Assembly: GCF_000962805.1 (NCBI RefSeq)
Contig: NZ_JZTW01000024.1
Span: forward strand, 1 to 55,802
Direction of reading: 5' to 3'
Origin: Pseudarthrobacter chlorophenolicus
GTDB taxonomy: Bacteria > Actinomycetota > Actinomycetes > Actinomycetales > Micrococcaceae
Length of the DNA: 55,802 nucleotides
In this document: positions 1 to 7,799 of the stretch, piece by piece
Layout of the letters: every line of letters begins with the position of its first letter
How positions within the stretch are numbered: position 1 is the first letter of the stretch
The notes under the pieces: model-generated
Told to the model about the DNA's origin: nothing
What the model saw: only the letters and a program-made list of their open reading frames with translations
Databases searched by the model: none
Made by a program: the position numbers and the translations under genes

Positions 1-115
1 CCTGGCGCATCAGGGTGGACAGGTCCCGGGTGACATCACCAAGAAGATCCCCCAGGGAGGCGTTGTCCGCTTTCTGGTGCGCCACATTCGGCGACTCAGG
101 AATCTGACTGCTCAT
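1..115 (-). CDS. Phage holin family (holin-X/DUF1469-like) protein, 5' part only
   Basis: This is the N-terminal 38 codons of a protein cut by the window edge. The translation begins MSSQIPESPNVAHQK and continues with SLGDLLGDVTRDLSTLMRQ. The SLG-L-G-VTRDLS-L-RQ pattern is typical of the amphipathic start of actinobacterial holin-X (DUF1469) membrane proteins. Its ATG (113-115) overlaps the stop of the preceding gene by one base (TGATG), so the two are probably translationally coupled. The membrane segments expected for the family lie outside the window, so the assignment rests on this short motif and the operon context. Confidence 0.6.
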   Translation of the reverse strand, partial: MSSQIPESPNVAHQKADNASLGDLLGDVTRDLSTLMRQ

Positions 116-984
116 CACGGGCGTCCTTCCGTCGACCGGAAGCCGCCCTCCGCGGTCCGGTAGGAGCCGTCCTCGTCACGGAACGGGGCATCCTCATACC
201 GCAGCGGAGAGTCCTCGGCGGTGCCGCCCGGCAGGGTTGACGTTGAGGACGGTGTGCCCCCGGAAACTGTGGGTTCCGCGAACAGGTCATCGGTGCCGGC
301 TGCGTAGACGGTCTCCTGGTGGAGCGGCTGGACCGGTGCGGAATGCGCCGCCCGCTGCGTGGCCGCGGGGGCGTGCGGCTGGCCCGCACCCGCCGTACCG
401 GGAGCCTGTTCAGGAGCACCCGCGGTGAGGCTGCGGGTCAGGCGGCCGGCCAGCAGGCCAGCGCCGGCGGCGAGCAGCAGGAACGTCCCTGGCTTGTTGC
501 GTGCGAACCGCTGGACCTCACCGATCAGGTCGCCAGGCTCGCGGTTCTCCAACCAGGAAGCGACCGAGTCGCCGCGTTCGGCTGCCTGCCGGATCAGGTC
601 GCTCGCCACACCCTGCTGCTCGGGCGCGCTGGCCATACTGTGCAGTTGGCCGGAAATATTGCGGATGCCCTCGGCAGCCTTCTGCTGCTGCGCGCCTGCC
701 TCGCTGGTGAGGCCGGTTTTTGCCTGGTCCATCAGGTCCCTGGCGTTGGTTTTTGCTTCCGCAGCGACATTGCCGGCTTCTTCCTTCGCCGTCTGCGCCA
801 CGTCCTGGGCTGCAGCAGTGGCATGTCCTGCCACATCCGAGGCCTCCGCCTTTGCTGTGTCGGTCTTCGATCCCCCGGCGGGGCCGGACGTGGACGCGGT
901 GGTGAAGTCATCCTCGATGGTGGCGGCGCCGTAGGGATCTGTGACGGCCGGGTTGGGATTCTGGGGCCATTGGTTCTCTGTCAT
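115..984 (-). CDS. Ala-rich, single-TM membrane-anchored protein, first gene of holin-X operon
   Basis: A 289-residue protein. I chose the ATG at 984 because a good ribosome-binding site (GAGGAAAG, 993-1000) sits 8 nt upstream; an in-frame start at 1002 lacks this. Residues 40-115 are rich in Ala, Lys, Glu and Gln and look like an amphipathic, LEA- or apolipoprotein-like helix. Residues 164-181 (KPGTFLLLAAGAGLLAG) form one membrane segment, and the C-terminal 100 residues are low-complexity and probably disordered. It belongs to a loosely conserved group found beside holin-X/DUF3618 genes in actinobacteria, often thought to be envelope-stress related. No enzymatic role is visible. It is transcribed divergently from a MarR gene, and MarR-like palindromes fill the space between them. 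Confidence 0.75.
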   Translation of the reverse strand: MTENQWPQNPNPAVTDPYGAATIEDDFTTASTSGPAGGSKTDTAKAEASDVAGHATAAAQDVAQTAKEEAGNVAAEAKTNARDLMDQAKTGLTSEAGAQQQKAAEGIRNISGQLHSMASAPEQQGVASDLIRQAAERGDSVASWLENREPGDLIGEVQRFARNKPGTFLLLAAGAGLLAGRLTRSLTAGAPEQAPGTAGAGQPHAPAATQRAAHSAPVQPLHQETVYAAGTDDLFAEPTVSGGTPSSTSTLPGGTAEDSPLRYEDAPFRDEDGSYRTAEGGFRSTEGRP

Positions 985-1038
985 CGGGCTCTCTTTCCTC
1001 AAGTCAGCTGGCGATTCAGAACCAGCAGTGCTGGCTGT

Positions 1039-1072
1039 TTAGTAAGCAAGGTTACTAATTAGATAGTAAGCA
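1039..1072. promoter_or_regulatory. Probable MarR operator: TTAGTAA-N6-TTACTAA plus repeated TAAGCA
   Basis: A perfect 7-bp inverted repeat, TTAGTAA (1039-1045) and TTACTAA (1052-1058), with a 6-bp spacer lies just upstream of the holin operon. A direct repeat TAGTAAGCA occurs at 1040-1048 and again at 1064-1072, 24 bp apart. The same TAAGCA core forms a palindrome near marR (1199-1210). Shared half-sites on both sides of one intergenic region suggest that the MarR protein controls both genes. This is inferred from sequence symmetry only. Confidence 0.5.
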
Positions 1073-1198
1073 CACTTTCCTTTCGGTCGGCAAGGGGGTT
1101 GGTGCGGACTTTCTCAAGAGGGTCCGCTGTGGGCGCTGAAGGGGCGTCAATCCTGGCTTTCCGGGGAGGAGCGGGGACTTTACTTGCGGCAATGATGC

Positions 1199-1210
1199 TA
1201 AGCATGCTTA
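1199..1210. promoter_or_regulatory. Perfect palindrome TAAGCATGCTTA upstream of marR
   Basis: A 12-bp perfect palindrome 64 bp upstream of the marR start. Its half-site TAAGCA matches the repeats at 1043-1048 and 1067-1072, so it is a candidate autoregulatory operator. Confidence 0.5.
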
Positions 1211-1273
1211 TGGTAGGTAGGTAGCGATGAAGGGCGACCCCCGCTTTGCCACCTACAGGAAGGCCACGGCCCG

Positions 1274-1870
1274 ATGACCAGCAATCTTGATCCGGATGCC
1301 CGGAACAGCTATCGACTGATCACCCTCGCGGCGCGCCTGGTCCAACGGCGGCAGGATGAAGCACTGGCTCCGCTGGGCCTGACCCGGGCGGCAGTCATTG
1401 CCCTGGAAGGACTATCAGGTGGACCCTTGAACCAGGAGCGGCTGGCGGACGCGATCCGCGTGCAAAGCCAGACTCTCGGCAGGGTCCTCACCCGGCTGGA
1501 GGCCGCGGGGCAGATCACCAGGACGCGGCAGGCCTCGGACCGCCGGCAGTTAAAAGTGGAACTGACCGAAGCCGGCACCCTGGCGCTGGAAGCAGCGCGG
1601 CAGGCGGAAGTCGATGCCTACCCCAATGACCCCGATATCGGCTGGAGTGTGCTGCGTGAAGAACTGGCCAAGTTCATCCGGGCGGCACCGGCCAGCAGGA
1701 ATTCGGACGTGGTTCCCTTTGCCCCGCCCCAGCACAGGGCCGGCCACGAGCGGACCCCGCACGGGACGCAGCCTTCCGAGCGGTCCTCACGGGACAGGAC
1801 GGTCCACGACCGGAAGGGCCACGGGCCTCCCGCTACGGGCGGACTGCACGGACTCGACCAGTCGCAATAG
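1274..1870 (+). CDS. MarR family transcriptional regulator
   Basis: A 198-residue protein. The winged helix-turn-helix spans about residues 25-110: NQERLADAIRVQSQTLGRVL is the recognition helix region and TRTRQASDRRQLKVELTEAG is the wing, with the characteristic DRR motif. MarR proteins are dimeric repressors released by small phenolic or oxidative ligands. Residues after about 140 form an unusual charged tail rich in His, Arg and Gly that most MarR proteins (about 150 residues) lack. An AGGAAGG ribosome-binding site lies at 1257-1263. The gene is divergent from the holin-X operon, with shared TAAGCA half-sites between them, so the likely targets are that operon and itself. Confidence 0.85.
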   Translation: MTSNLDPDARNSYRLITLAARLVQRRQDEALAPLGLTRAAVIALEGLSGGPLNQERLADAIRVQSQTLGRVLTRLEAAGQITRTRQASDRRQLKVELTEAGTLALEAARQAEVDAYPNDPDIGWSVLREELAKFIRAAPASRNSDVVPFAPPQHRAGHERTPHGTQPSERSSRDRTVHDRKGHGPPATGGLHGLDQSQ

Positions 1871-1923
1871 GCGCAATACCAAGCCGCCCGAGGCTCGCGG
1901 TAGAACGGTGCTGCCGTAGGCCG

Positions 1924-2259
1924 CTAGGCTGCGCAGGCGTCCTGAAGTGCCTGGACCGACTCGGCCGGCACCTGGTCTCCGGCCTCCGCGATCTCGCCCA
2001 ACGGCGTCGTGATGTCCGTGGGAACTCCCGCCGTGCGTGCAGCAGAAACCAGCCCGGCCAGCACCTGCTTGTCCTGAACACTCACCAGGCCGTCCTGGAC
2101 CACGGCGCAGATCTGCTTGTTGACCTCGTCCGCGGCTGCTGTGGCAACCTTGGATGCCGCATCGTTGGCGGCATCCGTGGCGGCGTCCTCCACGGCGCCG
2201 CAGCCAGCGAGCAGGAGCAGGAGCGGGGCGGCGGACAGGGCTGCGAAGCGGCGTTTCAT
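1924..2259 (-). CDS. Small secreted lipoprotein, unknown function
   Basis: A 111-residue protein with a lipoprotein signal peptide: a basic start (MKRR), a hydrophobic core and a lipobox LLAGC, giving a predicted lipidated Cys at residue 20. The mature part is Ala/Asp-rich (VEDAATDAANDAASKVA) followed by a short helical domain containing two further Cys residues (QICAVV and DACAA) that could form a disulfide. It should sit on the outer face of the cytoplasmic membrane. I do not recognise a named family. Confidence 0.7.
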   Translation of the reverse strand: MKRRFAALSAAPLLLLLAGCGAVEDAATDAANDAASKVATAAADEVNKQICAVVQDGLVSVQDKQVLAGLVSAARTAGVPTDITTPLGEIAEAGDQVPAESVQALQDACAA

Positions 2260-2309
2260 GGTTCCAGCGTAGCGGGCGCAGCCGTCACGGCCTGCTGCGC
2301 CCCGGGGCT

Positions 2310-3566
2310 TCAGCGTCCGCTGGCAGCGGGAACGCCGAGGATGCCGTCCAGCAGTGCGTTCCGGAACTTGCCCTCAGGATCATGGGCCGAGGCGAGCGAC
2401 CGGAAGCCGGCGAAGCGCGGGTAGAGCTGCTCCCAGTCGAACCGCGACGGCGTGAAGAGCTTGCCCCAGTGGGGCCTGGCGCCGAAGGGACGCAGCAGGT
2501 CCTCGAGTTCCGGGAGGAGGGCTTCCACATCCGCCTGGAGCGGCTTCCACGTGAAGTGCAGGGCCACACTTTGCTGCCGGTAGAACGGGCTGAGCCAGAA
2601 CTCATCGGCTGCTCCGGTCCGGATTTCCGAGATGAACAGCAGCGGGGCCATCCGCTCCGCCAGGGTGCGCACGGCTTCGATGGCGGCGGGTGCGTGTTCC
2701 AGCGGCAGGATGTACTCGCTCTGCAGCTCTTCGCCGTTGCTGGGAGTGAACTCGTGGCGGAAATGCGGCAGCCTGTCCAGCCAGGGGCCGGCTTCGTCCA
2801 GCTGTTGTGTGCAGTTTTCGGCGGACATGTCCGGCAGCGGATGCCGCGGACGGGTGGCGGCGGTGGCACCGAAAAGTTCGGCCAGCGGAGGTTCGGCGTC
2901 GAGGGCCTTGAGCCAGACCTGGCTGACGGAATCTCCCGTATAGGTGGTGAAGAGGCTCACGCTGTAGGCGGCGGACACCAGGGCGTCAAAGTTCGCCAAC
3001 GCGGCATCCCAGGGCAGGTTTTCGAGGACCCGCTGCCGCATCCGGAAGCTGGGCCGGGTGGAGAGCTCGAGGGCGGTGACCACGCCCATGGCGCCAAGGC
3101 CCACCACGCTGGCCAGGAAGTCGTCCCCGTCGGCACGGGACAGGGTGAGAACTTCCCCGGACGGTCGGACCAGCTCGATGGACTGCACCTCGCCGGCCAG
3201 GGATTGGTTGTTGACCCCGGAACCGTGCGTCCCGGTCTGGATGGCGCCAGCCACCGAGATGTGGGGAAGGGATGCCAGGTTGTGAATGGCAAGGCCTGAC
3301 TGTTCAAGTGCCCGGCACAGTTCGCCGTAACTGACGCCCGCGCTGACCCGGACGGTCTGGCGTTCGCTGTCCGGCTCGATGCTGTGCGGCAGGCCGTCCA
3401 GCAGGATATGCAGTCCCTCGGTATCACCCACCCGGTTGAAGGAGTGCCGTGATCCCAGCGCCTTGACCCGGGGTGCTGCTTCAACGAGGGCGGCCAGCTG
3501 GTCCACCGACCCTGGCCGGTGCACGGCGGATGATGCGTATTCGAGGTTTCCTGCCCAGTTCTTCAT
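2310..3566 (-). CDS. FAD-linked alditol/sugar-lactone oxidase (AldO/xylitol oxidase-like)
   Basis: A 418-residue VAO-family flavoprotein. The start at 3566 is preceded by GGAGAG; upstream codons to 3620 are not supported. The N-terminal FAD-binding domain shows GSRHSFN, whose His41 is the expected site of covalent flavin attachment, then HISVAGAIQTGTHGSG and GAMGVVTALELSTRP. The C-terminal part matches the D-arabinono-lactone oxidase (ALO) domain. Family members oxidise the terminal hydroxyl of xylitol, sorbitol or related polyols with oxygen and release hydrogen peroxide. Length matches AldO (about 418). It is divergent from a GH27 glycosidase, with a LacI-type palindrome between them, which suggests joint control by sugar. 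Substrate is inferred from family only. Confidence 0.85.
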   Translation of the reverse strand: MKNWAGNLEYASSAVHRPGSVDQLAALVEAAPRVKALGSRHSFNRVGDTEGLHILLDGLPHSIEPDSERQTVRVSAGVSYGELCRALEQSGLAIHNLASLPHISVAGAIQTGTHGSGVNNQSLAGEVQSIELVRPSGEVLTLSRADGDDFLASVVGLGAMGVVTALELSTRPSFRMRQRVLENLPWDAALANFDALVSAAYSVSLFTTYTGDSVSQVWLKALDAEPPLAELFGATAATRPRHPLPDMSAENCTQQLDEAGPWLDRLPHFRHEFTPSNGEELQSEYILPLEHAPAAIEAVRTLAERMAPLLFISEIRTGAADEFWLSPFYRQQSVALHFTWKPLQADVEALLPELEDLLRPFGARPHWGKLFTPSRFDWEQLYPRFAGFRSLASAHDPEGKFRNALLDGILGVPAASGR

Positions 3567-3605
3567 TGACGCGGCTCTCCGGTTCGGGTTCTTGGCTTCA
3601 TCAAC

Positions 3606-3619
3606 TGTCAGCGCTAACA
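3606..3619. promoter_or_regulatory. LacI-type operator between aldO-like gene and GH27
   Basis: TGTCAGCGCTAACA is a 14-bp near-perfect palindrome (one mismatched pair) with the central CG expected for LacI/GalR-family operators. It lies 40 bp upstream of the oxidase start and 65 bp upstream of the GH27 start. The LacI gene at 18.5 kb has different putative operators (CGAAAGTTTTCG), so the cognate regulator is probably outside this window. Confidence 0.55.
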
Positions 3620-3683
3620 AATCGAGGTGTCAAGGTGCTTCCACAGGCTGGCGCATCCATTTCCAACGTTGTATTTTTGCCGA

Positions 3684-4967
3684 ATGACTATCGCCGCCAC
3701 GCCGCCCATGGGCTGGAACAGCTGGGACTGCTACGGTACGTCCGTCACCGAGGCTGAAGTGCTGGCCAACGCCGACTTCATGGCCCGGCACCTCCTGCCG
3801 CACGGCTGGGACACCGTGGTGGTGGACATCCAGTGGTACGAACCGGCGGCCCGGGCCGGCGGTTACAACGACGGCGCCAGGCTGGAACTGGATCCGTACG
3901 GGCGGCAACTTCCGGCCCTCAACAGGTTTCCCTCGGCGGCCGGCGGGCTGGGGTTCAAGCCGCTGGCAGACCGGATTCATGCCCTGGGGTTGAAGTTCGG
4001 CCTGCACATCATGCGCGGCATTCCCCGCCAGGCGGTCACTGAGCGGCTGCGGGTGGAAGGAACGTCCGCCACAGCAGACCTGGTCGCGGACACCGCCTCC
4101 GCCTGCAGCTGGAACGCGGACAACTACGGTCTTGACCACAGCCAGCCCGGCGCCCAGGCCTACTACGACTCCCAGCTTCGGCTCTTCGCCTCATGGGGCG
4201 TGGACTTCATCAAGGCGGACGACATGTTGGGACCCTACTTCGACGCGGAGATCGCCGCCTACCGCAGGGCCATCGACAGGTCCGGGCGGGAGATGGTTCT
4301 TAGCCTGTCGCCGGGCCGGGCGCTGTCCCTGGCCAGGCTGGAGCACCTGCGCGGCAACGCCAACATGTGGCGGGTGTCCGACGATCTTTGGGATGTGTGG
4401 GAAGACGTGGAGGCACAGTTCGCCCGCCTGGCCCGTTGGGCGCCCCACCAGCGGCCCGGCGGCTGGGCGGACGCGGACATGCTGCCGGTGGGGCGGATGG
4501 CGCAGCGGGCCGAACGCGGCGGAGAACGGCTCAGCCGCCTCACCGCCGATGAGCAGCGCAGCATGCTCTCGCTCTGGTGCATCGCCCGGTCTCCGCTCAT
4601 GCTCGGCTGTGACCTTCCGGCCTCACCCCCGGAGACCCTTGACCTGCTGACCAACCCGCATCTGCTGGCAGCCCACCGGGCCGGTTCGAACAGCCGCGAG
4701 CTGCTCCGGGACGGGGACCTGGTGGTCTGGGCAGCGGAAAGCACGACGTCGGAGGACCGGTATGCTGCATGCTTCAACACCGGGACGGCCGGCTTGGCCC
4801 GTTCCCTGCCGCTCGCGGACCTGGGCCTCCCGCAACCCTCCGGCTGGCAGGTGCGGGAGGCCTGGAGCGGCTCCAGGGCCGGAATCACGGCAGTTGACCG
4901 GGTGCCGGCACTCAAGGTGGATCTTCCTGCCCACGGGGTTGGTTTCTACACGTTCTCCCGGGCCTGA
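3684..4967 (+). CDS. GH27 glycoside hydrolase (alpha-galactosidase-like)
   Basis: A 427-residue TIM-barrel hydrolase without a signal peptide, so it is cytoplasmic. The family opening MGWNSWDCYG is at residues 9-18, which fixes the ATG at 3684. DFIKADD (174-180) carries the predicted nucleophile Asp179, and WRVSDD (229-234) the predicted acid/base Asp. RSPLMLGCDL closes the barrel. GH27 enzymes retain configuration and mostly cleave terminal alpha-galactose, although some Arthrobacter members are isomaltodextranases; lack of secretion favours an intracellular oligosaccharide. The cysteine found after the nucleophile region in classic alpha-galactosidases is absent (KADDML), so substrate is open. 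Its last 22 bases overlap the convergent pentapeptide ORF as read. Confidence 0.85.
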   Translation: MTIAATPPMGWNSWDCYGTSVTEAEVLANADFMARHLLPHGWDTVVVDIQWYEPAARAGGYNDGARLELDPYGRQLPALNRFPSAAGGLGFKPLADRIHALGLKFGLHIMRGIPRQAVTERLRVEGTSATADLVADTASACSWNADNYGLDHSQPGAQAYYDSQLRLFASWGVDFIKADDMLGPYFDAEIAAYRRAIDRSGREMVLSLSPGRALSLARLEHLRGNANMWRVSDDLWDVWEDVEAQFARLARWAPHQRPGGWADADMLPVGRMAQRAERGGERLSRLTADEQRSMLSLWCIARSPLMLGCDLPASPPETLDLLTNPHLLAAHRAGSNSRELLRDGDLVVWAAESTTSEDRYAACFNTGTAGLARSLPLADLGLPQPSGWQVREAWSGSRAGITAVDRVPALKVDLPAHGVGFYTFSRA

Positions 4968-5863
4968 CTGCCCGTCCTGACTGCAGGCCCGCCGCGCGTT
5001 CCGCCGTGCGCTTCAGTCCGTCCAGTGCCCGGGCCGCGCCAGCACCGTCGGAAGCCGCGTGCCCTGTTGCCCCGGGCCGAGGTGACCTGCGCCTGGGTGA
5101 GGAAGAGGGCGCCGGCAAGGTCGGCGTCGTCGAGCCTCGCATCGCGCAGGTCGGCACCGAGCAGGTCAATGGCGGTGAGGTCCGCCCCGCGGAGGTCGGC
5201 GCCAATCAGTAGCGCGTTGCGAAGGTCCGCTCCGCACAGTCGCAACCCGCGCAGCCGGGCACCGGCAAGGTCCGCGCCGGGGCGCAGGCGGGTGGCCGGG
5301 CCGCCGTCGTCCGCAAAGTAGCCTTCCCTGACCTCCTCGCTCACCGTCCGCAGGAGCTGCGCCGTGCTGTGGTGCAGAGCCTCCACGTCGAGTTCCAGGA
5401 CTGCCTGCGCGCCGCTTGGTGCTGCCTCCTCAAGGGTCACTCGAAGGTGCTGTACGTCGGCGGCGGTGTCCGGGCTGTAGGTCCGCCGGTGCGCCTCGGC
5501 CAGGTGCCAGAGCATCTCGTGGAGCTGCTTCACCACCCGGAAGGCGCCAAACATGGCCGGCTGCGACGCAGGCTCCTCCCGCCAGCTGATCCCGCCAAAG
5601 AGGCCCTGGCTGACCGACTGGCCTGCACCGAAGCAGTCAAAGACCGTGCAGCCCCGGAAGCCGCGGGGCCTGAGCCGGTTGTGGATGGTGCAGGAGAAGT
5701 CGGCGGCAAGGTTGGGGCATTCGGCAGCGGGTGGCTTGTCGATGGCGAAGTCTGCCGAGCGGGTAAAGCCGAAGGCAGTGCAGCAGAGCGCGAAGCAGTT
5801 GGAGCAGTCAGGCCGGAGGGCGTCCGGCGTGAGGAGGGGTGTGCCGTGTGGCTGGATGTTCAT
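4946..5863 (-). CDS. Cys-rich pentapeptide-repeat protein with C-terminal frameshift
   Basis: The protein starts at ATG 5863 (GGGAGA upstream). The N-terminal half holds a cysteine cluster (CSNCFALCC, later CTVFDCFG), possibly binding metal or an Fe-S cluster. The C-terminal half has pentapeptide repeats of the A(D/N)LRGA type (about ten units: ADLAG, ARLRG, ADLRN, ADLRG and others) forming a beta-helix. The reading frame as given runs on after SARGN into a low-complexity Arg/Gly tail to 4946. Shifting by one base near 5060-5070 gives the family-like end TRLPTVLARPGHWTD with a stop at 5013-5015, so one base seems to be missing. This is either a sequencing indel or a real mutation. Function is unknown; the fold mediates binding. 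Confidence 0.75.
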   Translation of the reverse strand: MNIQPHGTPLLTPDALRPDCSNCFALCCTAFGFTRSADFAIDKPPAAECPNLAADFSCTIHNRLRPRGFRGCTVFDCFGAGQSVSQGLFGGISWREEPASQPAMFGAFRVVKQLHEMLWHLAEAHRRTYSPDTAADVQHLRVTLEEAAPSGAQAVLELDVEALHHSTAQLLRTVSEEVREGYFADDGGPATRLRPGADLAGARLRGLRLCGADLRNALLIGADLRGADLTAIDLLGADLRDARLDDADLAGALFLTQAQVTSARGNRARGFRRCWRGPGTGRTEAHGGTRGGPAVRTGSQARENV

Positions 5864-5901
5864 GGGGTCTCCCGAAGATGTTTCCGATAAGGGTGCCGGG
5901 T

Positions 5902-5931
5902 GGAGGGGAACCCACAACGGGGTTCCCCTCC
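5902..5931 (-). terminator. Strong 12-bp hairpin after the amidase gene
   Basis: GGAGGGGAACCC (5902-5913) pairs perfectly with GGGTTCCCCTCC (5920-5931) around a 6-nt loop. It lies 138 bp beyond the amidase stop, in the space before the pentapeptide gene. There is no U-tract on either strand, so it could be a Rho-aided terminator or an mRNA 3' stabiliser. Confidence 0.4.
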
Positions 5932-6068
5932 ATGGCATGCGGAATTACCGCTCCGTTCATAGCCGGAGGCCGGAGCGACGGGTGAAGACTGCGGAAGCTG
6001 TGGATCACAGGCAGGAAATGAAGATCACTGCGTCCAGAATAGCTGCTGCATCCAGGTCCGGGGCAGGG

Positions 6069-7799
6069 CTATTCAATGTCTCCTGCGACCGTGGTGCGCG
6101 GTGGTGGCATGCGCCGGTTTCCCGTGGCCTCGAAGGCCGCAGCGATACGCAGCAGTTCCGTGTCGCTGTAGGCCCGGCCGGCGATGGTCAGTCCCACGGG
6201 CATGCCGATGTCCGCGGCCAGTCCCATGGGGACCGTGACGGTGGGAATGCCGAGGTGCCGCGGGACCAGGTTGCCGTTGGCCACCCACACCCCGTTGCGC
6301 CAGGCAAGGTCCGCGGAGTCTTTGTCTGTGTCCGCGTCGGCGGGACCCACGTCAGCGGCTGCCGGAAACACCACCGCGTCAAGGCCCAGCCGGTCCATCC
6401 ACAGCTCCAGGTCCACCCTGCGGGTCTCTTCAAGGCCCTCAAGCCCGGCGCGCAGGTGGGGAATGCCGGTAAGTTCCGGTACACCGTGCTCGCGGATCCA
6501 CGCCGGATAGTCGCTGATGTCATCATCGAAACCGTCGTACCGGTCGGGAAGGGAACCGTCCGGCGCCGGGAAGATGTCCGCGCCCTTCACGTCGGCGAGC
6601 CGGTTCAGCCGGGTGTCGCCGTTGGCGTCCAGGAAGTCGTTCCAGGCCCAGGCCGAAAGGTCGACGATCTCGTGGCGGAGGTATTCGGCAGGCACCAGGC
6701 CGCGGGTGGCGATGGTGGGCGCGCCTTGGCGGTCGCCTTCGTAGTTGGAGACTACGGGGAAGTCCACCTCCACCACTTCAGCCCCCGCCGCCTCGAGATC
6801 GCGCCGGGCAGCGTTCCACAGGTCGATGATGGAACTGCGGGTATAGATGCGCCGGCCGGTGGGGCCGCCGATTCCCGGGCTGGGGGCGGTGCCGGCTTCG
6901 TGGTCCGCGTTGATGTACATCTTGGGGATGCCGAACCGTCTACCGGTGAGAACGCCTGCCGCGGCTGGGCCGTCCGGAACGGCCAGGTCCACGTACGACG
7001 GCGGCCGGACAGCAGATGCCTTGGGCAGTGGGATCCACGGCTGGACGCGCCAGAAGTCGCCCCGGGTTTCGTCGTCGTCCGTTACCACTACGTCCAGGAC
7101 TTCCAGGAGGTCCGCCATGGTGCGCGCATGGGGGACCACCACGTCCATGGTGGGTACCAAGGGCCAGTTGCCACGGACCGAAATCACGCCGCGGGATGGA
7201 GTGTAGGCGCAGAGCGCATTGTTGGATGCCGGGGCACGGCCGGAGGACCAGGTCTCTTCAGCCAGCCCGAACGCCGCGAAGCTTGCTGCAGTGGCCGTGC
7301 CGGAACCGTTGGAGGATCCCGAGGCGAATGCCGCGGTGAGGTAGTCCGCGTTGTAAGGGCTCTCGGCGCGCCCGTATACGCCGCGCTGCATACCTCCGTT
7401 GGCCATGGGCGGCATGTTGGTCAGGCCGATGAGCACGGCACCGCCAGCGCGGAGCCGCTCGATGGTAAACGCGTCCCGCTGCGCCACCAGGTCCTTGAAC
7501 GCGGGCGAGCCGGCGGCCACGGTCAGGCCGCGGGCCTGATAGCTGTCCTTGGCGGTGTAGGGGATACCGTCCAGCGGCCCGAGCAGGGAACCGTCAGCCC
7601 GCCGCCGGTCCGATGCCCGGGCCTCTTCCAGAGCGTCCGGATTCATGACCACCAGGGCGTTCAGGCATATGCCGTTTGAGTCATACTTCTCGATTCGCGC
7701 CAGGTAGGCACGGACCAGCTCCTCACTGGTGGTTTCGCCCCTCTCCAGGGCGGCGCGCAGCGTGCTGATGCCGGCTTCCACCACATTGAAGGGGCTCAT
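6069..7799 (-). CDS. Amidase signature (AS) family amidase
   Basis: A 576-residue amidohydrolase. AS-family catalytic parts are visible: Lys84 in YTAKDSY, the Gly/Ser loop GSSNGSG (161-167) with the cis-Ser, and a candidate nucleophile in ETWSSGR (Ser185/186). That segment replaces the usual GTDTGGS, so the oxyanion region diverges from GatA. Its ATG (7797-7799) overlaps the stop of the agmatine deiminase gene (ATGA), so the two are co-translated. The pairing suggests it cleaves a C-N bond in an agmatine- or guanidine-derived product. N-carbamoylputrescine is normally hydrolysed by a nitrilase-type enzyme, so this would be a different enzyme for that step or act on another amide. Substrate is inferred. 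Confidence 0.8.
   Translation of the reverse strand: MSPFNVVEAGISTLRAALERGETTSEELVRAYLARIEKYDSNGICLNALVVMNPDALEEARASDRRRADGSLLGPLDGIPYTAKDSYQARGLTVAAGSPAFKDLVAQRDAFTIERLRAGGAVLIGLTNMPPMANGGMQRGVYGRAESPYNADYLTAAFASGSSNGSGTATAASFAAFGLAEETWSSGRAPASNNALCAYTPSRGVISVRGNWPLVPTMDVVVPHARTMADLLEVLDVVVTDDDETRGDFWRVQPWIPLPKASAVRPPSYVDLAVPDGPAAAGVLTGRRFGIPKMYINADHEAGTAPSPGIGGPTGRRIYTRSSIIDLWNAARRDLEAAGAEVVEVDFPVVSNYEGDRQGAPTIATRGLVPAEYLRHEIVDLSAWAWNDFLDANGDTRLNRLADVKGADIFPAPDGSLPDRYDGFDDDISDYPAWIREHGVPELTGIPHLRAGLEGLEETRRVDLELWMDRLGLDAVVFPAAADVGPADADTDKDSADLAWRNGVWVANGNLVPRHLGIPTVTVPMGLAADIGMPVGLTIAGRAYSDTELLRIAAAFEATGNRRMPPPRTTVAGDIE

Noticed and set aside
5553..7679. A 708-codon open frame on the plus strand opposite the amidase
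   Set aside because: It lies antisense to clear amidase and pentapeptide genes; its length is a result of high GC. The protein shows no domain.
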